Below, piece by piece: positions 9,151 to 15,537 of a DNA stretch of 64,000 bases. The position numbers and the translations under genes are program-made. The notes under the pieces were generated by a model that saw only the letters and a program-made list of their open reading frames with translations, did no database searches and was not told where the DNA came from. The stretch lies in NCBI GenBank assembly GCA_024398055.1, contig CP073749.1:1922594-1986593 (forward strand), written 5' to 3'. Origin of the DNA: a bacterium SCSIO 12741. Lineage in GTDB: Bacteria > Bacteroidota > Bacteroidia > Flavobacteriales_G > Salibacteraceae. Each line of letters begins with the position of its first letter. Position 1 is the first letter of the stretch.

Positions 9151-9221
9151 GGCCAATACGGGTTTGCAGCGGTAAAAATAGAATTTTGAGAAACGTGAGT
9201 CAAAAACCGTGCAAAACTGCT

Positions 9222-10292
9222 TTAGTCGCTCCAGCTCCAGTGAGTCAATTGGTTACTTCCCGAGAGCCAAATACTTGAATCGGAGGCAAATTCGAAGGCT
9301 ACACATCCAGCTTCAGGAAAGGCCTTCCAGGTTTGGCCTAAGTCTTTTGAAACAAGAATTTTGGATTTGATATCACGCATTCTACCCTGAACGGCGATAA
9401 TCGTTTCGGAAGAACCTGGGGCAAAGCGAATACTGGAAAAGTAACCGGATGCTACAGAACTGTTGAGCACCTGCCAGGTTTTACCCCCATCCTGTGTAAG
9501 AGCCAGAGAAGTGCCCGCAGAATCAGGGGCACTCCAATCGCCTCCTGCAACAACACCCGTTAATTCGTCTTTGAAATCGACCGCGTAAATGCCGGTCATG
9601 GCCAATCCACTCATAATGGGCGTAGTAAAGACCTCCCAGCTCTGTCCATAATCTGGACTGTGGTACACCCTTGAGGCTGATTTTCCTCCGGTAGCAAACC
9701 AAACGTGGCTTCCAAAAATGGAGAAGTTGGAATTACTGGCAGCAAAGGGAAATTCATCAGGCAACGCTTTGGGAAGGGCGCTGGTATCGACTTGGGTCCA
9801 GGTATCGCCACCGTCGGCGGTGAGATATACCTGAAAATGATTCTCCTTCGGATCACCGAGTAAAATGCCCCGGGAATCATCCCAAAACTTTACAGCGTCG
9901 AAGAAAGCAGTACTACTTGTATCAGTAAAAATCTGCCTCCAGTTTTCGCCCCCATCAACGGAGCGGTATACGGCTGCGGGAGACTGAATGGAAACTAAAT
10001 ACAGGTGACCATTCGGGGTCTTTTCCAGGGATCTGAATTCTACTTTGTCCGAGATATTGGGAACACTGCTAATGGTCCAATTTTCTCCACCATCTTGGGT
10101 ATATCCCCAGCGATTACCTGTTCCGGAAAACCAAACTTCCTGATCGTTATAGGCCTTCAGTGCTCGAATGCCGCCGGCCTCAATTTGGAAGCGGGAACTG
10201 GTGACCACCGATTTAGCGGATCCATTGTGCTCAGGTATTTGGCAGGCAGCGAGGAGCCCCATAAGGGCGAGAAAAGAAAAGTATTTCATCAT
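9222..10292 (-). CDS. Ycf48/BNR-repeat propeller lipoprotein
   Basis: The N-terminus is a lipoprotein signal (LLAAC, lipidated Cys at about residue 17). The 356-residue body has repeated Asp-box-like motifs (TQDGGENW, SVDGGENWRQ, TADGGDTWTQ, TQDGGKTWQ, SKDLGQTW) typical of BNR/Ycf48 beta propellers. Ycf48 is a photosystem assembly factor, but bacterial homologues outside phototrophs are extracytoplasmic proteins of unknown role. The start overlaps the 3' end of the small gene upstream (ATGATGA), so it belongs to the YtxH/holin-like operon. Confidence 0.8.
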   Translation of the reverse strand: MMKYFSFLALMGLLAACQIPEHNGSAKSVVTSSRFQIEAGGIRALKAYNDQEVWFSGTGNRWGYTQDGGENWTISSVPNISDKVEFRSLEKTPNGHLYLVSIQSPAAVYRSVDGGENWRQIFTDTSSTAFFDAVKFWDDSRGILLGDPKENHFQVYLTADGGDTWTQVDTSALPKALPDEFPFAASNSNFSIFGSHVWFATGGKSASRVYHSPDYGQSWEVFTTPIMSGLAMTGIYAVDFKDELTGVVAGGDWSAPDSAGTSLALTQDGGKTWQVLNSSVASGYFSSIRFAPGSSETIIAVQGRMRDIKSKILVSKDLGQTWKAFPEAGCVAFEFASDSSIWLSGSNQLTHWSWSD

Positions 10293-10474
10293 TTGCGAGA
10301 TCCGAAAAATCCAAAGACCTTTTGTACGGCACCCACGAATAGCTTTTGCATCAATTCGTGACGAAAAGCGTCGTACTCATTTTTGAGTTCCGCTCGTTTG
10401 AGTTGTCTTTCTTGTTTCAGAAAGTCACGCTCAATACGCAATTCATTGAGGTTTCTAATCCTTCTTCTCTCCAT
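10289..10474 (-). CDS. Small basic protein of the YtxH/holin-like operon
   Basis: This 61-residue, strongly charged protein is mostly helical, with many Arg/Lys/Glu residues in the first 45 positions. It ends in a short amphipathic or hydrophobic stretch (LFVGAVQKVFGFFG). It overlaps the upstream holin-like gene by 20 bases and the downstream propeller gene by four. That coupling supports a real gene. No named domain is seen. A cytoplasmic partner of the membrane proteins encoded before it is an inference. Confidence 0.6.
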   Translation of the reverse strand: MERRRIRNLNELRIERDFLKQERQLKRAELKNEYDAFRHELMQKLFVGAVQKVFGFFGSRK

Positions 10475-10826
10475 AATAAAACAGGCTTACAAATAAACGA
10501 ATGAAGGAATTGGTGAAGTAGGGAATTTTGCGAATGCTCTGAATCCATTGTAGCAACAGAATGACAACCAAAAAGAAACCAGCCATGGCAAAGTAACCCA
10601 GGTAGGTGCTGTTGAACATTTCATTGAGCATGTTTCCTGCTCCAAATGCCAAAAATAAGAGGCCAATCAGTGCCAGGGAAGCCATCATTAATTTGGTGGA
10701 CAAGGCGCCGAGCATGAGGGCCAAGAACTCAATGGCTACCAACTTGGCATCCTTGATGTTTTCGTCCAGCATTTCGCGAACGATTTCAAGCATTTTTTCA
10801 AGCCTGTCGTTAGGACTCTTTTCCAT
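10455..10826 (-). CDS. Phage holin-X-like / YqjE-type small membrane protein
   Basis: The 123-residue protein has a helical cytoplasmic N-terminus (1-35) and two hydrophobic helices (about 38-62 and 73-93), the arrangement of the Actinobacterial Holin-X / YqjE group. In spite of the family name there is nothing phage-like nearby. In many Bacteroidota and Proteobacteria these proteins lie next to YtxH or ElaB-like proteins and are stress-associated envelope proteins. It overlaps the YtxH gene by 17 bases and the 61-residue gene by 20. Confidence 0.7.
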   Translation of the reverse strand: MEKSPNDRLEKMLEIVREMLDENIKDAKLVAIEFLALMLGALSTKLMMASLALIGLLFLAFGAGNMLNEMFNSTYLGYFAMAGFFLVVILLLQWIQSIRKIPYFTNSFIRLFVSLFYYGEKKD

Positions 10827-11076
10827 CGTTCATGGAGTTTTTGATTCGGCCACTCAATTCATCCAAAATGGAAAGCAAAGAGCTTTTGATCCGATTGATT
10901 TCATTTTTCTGTTTATCGTTCAACTCTACCTTGTCGTGGTAGAAGTTTTTGATTTCCGCTTCAATCTTGTCTCTAACAACGCTATTTTTTCGGCTAAACA
11001 AGTAGGCTCCAGAAGCAAAGCCAACGGTTAGGCCGATTAGCAGGGCGTAAATCGAACGTTCGTTTTCCTCTTTCAT
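10810..11076 (-). CDS. YtxH-domain protein
   Basis: This 88-residue protein starts with one transmembrane helix (YALLIGLTVGFASGAYLFS, about residues 9-27) followed by a long charged amphipathic helix. That is the YtxH / gas-vesicle-like layout of general-stress proteins. It is the first gene of a four-gene overlapping unit (YtxH, holin-X-like, small basic protein, Ycf48-like lipoprotein). Confidence 0.75.
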   Translation of the reverse strand: MKEENERSIYALLIGLTVGFASGAYLFSRKNSVVRDKIEAEIKNFYHDKVELNDKQKNEINRIKSSLLSILDELSGRIKNSMNDGKES

Positions 11077-11102
11077 CCCTAGGATTTAGGTTCGGAATAA
11101 AA

Positions 11103-11699
11103 TTACAACAAAGTACCGAGGAGAAGGGAATCAGGCGGTTTTCTTGGGGTATTTTCTAATTGACCGAAAAACAACTTGCTGGCATGATCCGGATCGGCAC
11201 TCATGTGGAAATGGTAGAACATGGTGTAAAATTCCAGGTGCGAAATCGCGCCATCGTGGTTAAGATCAAAGGATTCGAAGGCTTCTTCCTCTCCCAAGTT
11301 GGAATTGCACATGGCCCGGTAAAAAGACAGGTAGGTAGATTTATGGATGAGACCATCCCCATCAGGGTCGAGAAAGGGAAAAATGTCGTCTAAAAAGGGC
11401 TTGAGATCACGGTAAAAATGAGAGTCATCTGAGCTGGCCTCCTGATGATAGTGTTGAAACTCTTGCCAGGTTATCCGGTAGTCGTGGTTAGCATCGGCTT
11501 GACGGAACATGCGAGACCACCCCTTAAAAAAGGCGCCTTTGAAACTGCGATCCGCAAAACTCCCTGTATCCCAGCCAAATTCCTGGGAGAACCGGTTCGT
11601 AATGACCACCGCGTCGTTCATGTCCAAATGACCGTTACCGTTGGCGTCGTAGCAATCGAATAGACGTTTTAATTTGAGTTTTCGAAATGATAAGAACAT
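11103..11699 (-). CDS. Four-EF-hand calcium-binding protein
   Basis: The 198-residue protein has four EF-hand loops: DANGNGHLDMND, DANHDYRITWQE, DPDGDGLIHKST and DLNHDGAISHLE. Loops 2 and 4 have the canonical Glu at position 12. Loop 1 has Asp, and loop 3 has Thr, so loop 3 should bind calcium weakly or not at all. There is no signal peptide, which points to a cytoplasmic calcium sensor or buffer similar to the calerythrin/sarcoplasmic-calcium-binding group. The neighbours give no functional hint. Confidence 0.85.
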   Translation of the reverse strand: MFLSFRKLKLKRLFDCYDANGNGHLDMNDAVVITNRFSQEFGWDTGSFADRSFKGAFFKGWSRMFRQADANHDYRITWQEFQHYHQEASSDDSHFYRDLKPFLDDIFPFLDPDGDGLIHKSTYLSFYRAMCNSNLGEEEAFESFDLNHDGAISHLEFYTMFYHFHMSADPDHASKLFFGQLENTPRKPPDSLLLGTLL

Positions 11700-11807
11700 G
11701 CTAACTCCTTCAAAACGTGCAAGCTTTATACGGAGAAAAAAGAAGTAAGTTGCTTAAAGTGAGGTTTATATACGACGAGAAGCGAATATTTGGGATGAAC
11801 CGTCCCT

Positions 11808-12670
11808 TTAATTGGCCCGGTGAAAGACGGGGATGCTAACCCCAAAAAGCAGATTCCCCTGCAGGTACCAAAAGTGCTGTCGGGCGCCTTCACCTGCTCG
11901 GTTGCTGGTAACTACATCGGGTAAATGAATGAAGCCACCTTTCAGATTGGTTTGAATAGAAACATACTTAAAGAGCAAGAATTGAATTCCTACCCGGCCG
12001 TGAAAACCATAACCCGCAAAATGATAGTCGTCGGCCAGTTCATTTACCAAAAACCGAGAGGCTGTTCTTGGATATAGCGCACCGGCTCCTAATCCCTCAC
12101 TCATCTCAATTTGGAAGGCATTGTCCCAAAGCGTTAAAGCCCGGTCGTGCCGACTGAATTCAGCAAATAGGTAGTTGAGACCGTCGCTGTGTTCGTAGGT
12201 AAGAAGTAGAGGGGTTAGTTCAATTTGTTCGTTTTGATAGACTCCATCATAATCCGTATCCGTGCCTCGGATATAACCCTCCATATTCACATTTTGGATG
12301 CGCGTCATCACGTATTTCATGTGATCAAAACCGATGGAGATACTGTAGTGATCCGAGAGGTAATAACCCAATTGAAAATTGGTTTGTGGAACGGAAATTT
12401 GATCGGGCTGTAGGTAGTTTTCCATACTCAATTCCGTAGGTCGATCCTGAGCATGCACATCATACAAGGTGAAATCATAGCCCGGACCATAAAATTGAAT
12501 GTCAGATCGGGTGTAAGCGCTTCTATTCCATCCCCAATGAAGATAGACACGACCCTTTCTCTGGTAATCTGAATCCTGGGCTTTTAGTGGGGAAGAATAC
12601 CCATAACAAGGACCGCGAAAAGAAGGGCAAAAAGGGAATTAGGAAGGATGAATAACCGGTTCTCGTTCAT
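11808..12670 (-). pseudogene. Outer-membrane beta-barrel protein with a 1-base frameshift after the signal peptide
   Basis: The ATG at 12670 opens a clear signal peptide (LFALLFAVLVMGILP) that runs into TAA at 12584-12586. The mature protein continues in another frame (KAQDSDQRKGRVYLHWGWN, then YTRSDIQFYGPGYDFTLYDV) to 11808. Adding one base in the GGGG run at 12589-12592 joins the frames as ...GILPPLKAQDSDQ, giving about 288 residues. The mature part resembles Bacteroidota barrel proteins with a WGWNR...SDI.F.G..YDFTL opening. The join falls exactly at the expected signal-peptidase site. This is either a sequencing error or a real inactivating deletion; translation from the internal TTG at 12467 would leave no export signal. 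Confidence 0.75.
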
Positions 12671-12763
12671 GGATTTAGAATGGTTGCAAAAATAAAACGA
12701 AAGGCTATTCCTGATCAGGTTGGCGTGTTATTTTTATGTTTCGTTCTGGGCCAAAAGGGGGTT

Positions 12764-13803
12764 TTACGAAAGAGAGATCGATGCATTTTGCTTCCACCTT
12801 TTTACTGCATGTAGGTAGGCACTGGTTTCGGAATATCCGAGGATATAAGCGATGTCTTTGCTCTTTATCGAATGGCCCATTTCCAAATGAGACCAGAGCT
12901 CTTGCTTGATTTCATCCACAATTTTTCGAAAAGTCAAACCTTCATCTCTTAGCTTTCGTTGAATGGTCCGATGGCTGTGAGGAAACTGATGTGCCAGTTC
13001 TTCAAAATTGGGCAATTCGGGCTGACTCATGTTTAGGAGCATTTCCCTCACCTGAAATGAGAAGGGGCCATATTCCTCTTTTTTCTTGCCCAGCATTTTT
13101 AAAAACGGAGGCAAGAGCAGGTCAATTTCTCGTAATCTTTTCTGGTTCACGGGTAGCTCAGATGCCTTTTGATGAAATCGAAGTAGATATCCTGGCCCTT
13201 GAGTAACTGGTGCATTCAGTGCTTGTCCAAAGGCTTCGACCTTGGTATGAGGAATTGAAACCTGGGGCAAATCCTCCGGGTTGACCATTTGACTGACTTC
13301 CCGAAAAACGAAACAAATCACGGCATCCAACAACTGTGATCGCCATTCCTCTTCGGCAATGGTGCAGCTGAGTTCAAGCACTAAGGGTCGTCCTGAATGG
13401 CCTGTACAGAAACTACTGGAAAAGCATGGGAGAAATATTCGGAAACCAAAAATAGAGCCTGATCGAAACTGCTGGATTGGATGGACAGTTGATAGATTAA
13501 TCCGAGTGCCTTGAGGTTGAGAAAAGTACCGAGGTGAAGTCCAAAATGCTCGTCCTTGGATGCTTCATAAAGAAACTTGAAGGTGTCTTGGTATTCCTGA
13601 GAAGTCACAAATTGTTCGGGTGAACAAAGGTCTACATCAGGTTGGTTTAGCTGACTTCTTAGCCTGTTTTCGTCCACCCCAATAAGCGAAGCATATTCAT
13701 ATAAACTGGCTACAAAAGGAGCCGCAACTCGATCCATTGTTTCTGAGCATTTTTTGGAAGAATGAAGGTAGGTATAATCTTTCTCGGTCACTACCTGCCG
13801 CAT
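12764..13803 (-). pseudogene. AraC-family regulator split by a 1-base frameshift
   Basis: Two abutting reading frames, 13381-13803 (140 residues, sensor start) and 12764-13381 (205 residues, sensor end plus HTH), together match the 338-residue AraC regulator at 6475-7491 in length and order. The first ends ...FPVVSVQAIQDDP-stop and the second continues LELSCTIAEEEW. Adding one base to the GGG run at 13385-13387 restores ...QDDPLVLELSC with no stop. The HTH part (HSHRTIQRKLRDEGLTFRK, IAYILGYSETSAYLHAVKRW) is intact. It is divergent from the lipoprotein/SRPBCC gene pair at 13873, its likely target. Confidence 0.8.
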
Positions 13804-13872
13804 TCATTTTGGCGTAAAATATCAATCTTTTCGAACCTGTCCGGGCTAAAATTGCATCCAACATGATCACGT

Positions 13873-14454
13873 ATGAAACGCATTATTCCCTGGATAGCAT
13901 TAGCCCTATCTCCGATTCTCTTAGCCGCCTGTTCGACGCTTCAATCACCTACGTTTAGCAAACAAAAAGTGACCGTACAAGTGAACGGTAAAGCCAAACA
14001 AGGAATCCAGTGGCGGGTAGAATCTCAGGTTCCGACATCCGCTGATTCATTGATTCAAGAAATGCATGTATTGAGTTTTTGGACAGCCATGCTGCGACCC
14101 AAGGTAATCCTCCAACCCACATCCGACCCGATCTGGATTAAGCCGGGAAGAACAGATACTTTCAAGCTTACCGTCAATCGCATCATACCTTTTGGAAAGC
14201 ACATGATTTATTGGGAATCCTTTGATCCCAAGTTGGGCACTTTACAAACCCGGGAATACGGAGGATATGTGAAGGTTTGGGACAACCAGATTCAAATAAA
14301 ATCCCTTAATGATTCTACTTCCATCCTTTCCGATCAATTGGTGCTGCATGGCGGAGTACTTACCGGTCTTACCGCACTCTGGGCCAAAGGGGTGCTTAGG
14401 CGACGGCATCAAAACATGACGACTTATTTCAAAATCAAATCGAGTATAAAATGA
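13873..14454 (+). CDS. Lipoprotein of unknown function
   Basis: The 193-residue product has a lipoprotein signal (LLAACS, Cys at about residue 20). Its body, of mixed strand character, is not recognised. A second hydrophobic patch near the C-terminus (VLTGLTALWAKGVL) precedes a basic tail. It is coupled by an ATGA overlap to the SRPBCC gene downstream and diverges from the frameshifted AraC regulator, so it probably belongs to that regulon. Confidence 0.6.
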   Translation: MKRIIPWIALALSPILLAACSTLQSPTFSKQKVTVQVNGKAKQGIQWRVESQVPTSADSLIQEMHVLSFWTAMLRPKVILQPTSDPIWIKPGRTDTFKLTVNRIIPFGKHMIYWESFDPKLGTLQTREYGGYVKVWDNQIQIKSLNDSTSILSDQLVLHGGVLTGLTALWAKGVLRRRHQNMTTYFKIKSSIK

Positions 14455-15278
14455 ATTACCTACAAAAAGCACTTAGCCTGAATGCCAGCTTTTCGAGCCT
14501 TTCAGGAATCATTCTAATCGCGGCTAATAGAACTGTGAGTAATTGGTTTGGTCTGGATGAAGGACTTGTATTTGCCTTAATTGGTGCTGGTCTTCTCTTT
14601 TTCTCCGGCACCATTGCCTATCAAATCAAGCATCAAAATACGGCTGGAATCTTGTTGATCATCGTGCAGGATTTGCTTTGGGTGATAGCTAGTCTCCTCC
14701 TCCTAATCCTTCAACCTTTTGAAATATCGGGTTTGGGGATTGGTCTCATCGAAGTTGTGGGGTTCCTAGTTCTGGCCATGGCGATCAACCAAATCTTTGC
14801 TCTTTCCCGCACAAAAACGGGAGCCAAAGAACTTCGGACCTTGACCTATGAACGAATCATGAAGGGTTCTCAGGAGAAAACCTGGAGTGTGGTTTCTGAT
14901 GTAGCCAATTACTATACAGTTGCTCCTAACATTGATGGGGTGAAAATACTATCTGGAGAAGGAAGGGGTATGGTACGCCAATGCAGTCACGGAAAGGACC
15001 AATGGACTGAAACGTGCTCCCTTTGGATAGAAGGAAAGAAATACGCTTTTGAGGTCAATACCAAAGCACCTGATTACCCTTATCCCTTTGATGAGCTTCA
15101 GGGAGAGTGGGAGGTTGATGCCGTTTCCATTCAGACTACCCGGGTCAAAATGATATTTAGCTTTCGCTTTCGAAACAAACTTCAGCATGGATTGCTTTAT
15201 CCTATTTTGAAGAAAAAGTTTAGCGGTGTGGTGGAAGAATTACTGGATAATTGGCAGGATCAAATAGGCCACAAATAG
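14451..15278 (+). CDS. Four-TM protein with C-terminal SRPBCC domain
   Basis: This 275-residue fusion starts with four hydrophobic helices (about residues 10-115) and ends with a START-like SRPBCC/polyketide-cyclase domain (about 125-275). Recognisable parts are the opening YERIMKGSQEKTWSVVSDVANY, the GEGRGMVRQC segment and the terminal helix LYPILKKKFSGVVEEL. SRPBCC domains bind hydrophobic ligands, and fusion to a membrane module suggests handling of a lipid-like molecule at the inner membrane. It overlaps the lipoprotein gene by four bases. Confidence 0.72.
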   Translation: MNYLQKALSLNASFSSLSGIILIAANRTVSNWFGLDEGLVFALIGAGLLFFSGTIAYQIKHQNTAGILLIIVQDLLWVIASLLLLILQPFEISGLGIGLIEVVGFLVLAMAINQIFALSRTKTGAKELRTLTYERIMKGSQEKTWSVVSDVANYYTVAPNIDGVKILSGEGRGMVRQCSHGKDQWTETCSLWIEGKKYAFEVNTKAPDYPYPFDELQGEWEVDAVSIQTTRVKMIFSFRFRNKLQHGLLYPILKKKFSGVVEELLDNWQDQIGHK

Positions 15279-15287
15279 TCACAGCCT

Positions 15288-15303
15288 GTCACATAAATGT
15301 GAC
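15288..15303. repeat. 16-bp near-perfect palindrome
   Basis: GTCACAT and ATGTGAC are exact 7-base inverted arms around AA, starting ten bases after the SRPBCC stop. The rest of the 259-base gap before the propeller kinase (15279-15537) shows no open frame worth calling. It holds an A/T-rich stretch and the -7-like box at 15507-15514. The palindrome could be an operator or a short transcript-end hairpin, but no T-tract follows it. Confidence 0.5.
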
Positions 15304-15506
15304 TTCCCTTTTTGGTCGAGTAAGTCCAATGCACATTATGTCCTGAGACAATAAGAAAAGAAATCCGGGTTGTAAAGGAGGTCTACCGGATAGGCTGTAA
15401 CTAATCTTAAGACGGAAGTTTTTTCGATTCGTTGTCTATCAATTTGGCCCAATTGCCTCATTTTTTTTGAGAAGGCGTGGATGAGTTCTCCTTTAGGTAC
15501 TTAGGT

Positions 15507-15514
15507 TATATTTG
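15507..15514 (+). promoter_or_regulatory. Candidate -7 box of the propeller-kinase operon
   Basis: TATATTTG fits TAnnTTTG and lies 23 bases before the ATG at 15538. No TTTG stands at the -33 distance, so the assignment rests on the -7 element alone. Confidence 0.35.
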
Positions 15515-15537
15515 GGATTCGCATTAGGCAGGAATTC

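Noticed and set aside
10455-10826. Phage holin, suggesting a prophage
   Set aside because: The holin-X family name is historical. No integrase, capsid, tail or lysis gene is nearby and the gene sits in an envelope-protein operon.
12764-12830. A second frameshift at the 3' end of the split AraC gene, because the protein ends shortly after the last HTH helix
   Set aside because: The final residues (KRWKQNASISLS) align in length with the usual AraC end (RW-TG--P--FR), so no shift is needed.
15288-15303. CRP-type binding site
   Set aside because: CRP sites read TGTGA-N6-TCACA. Here the half sites are in the opposite order (TCACA then TGTGA), so only a plain palindrome is recorded.
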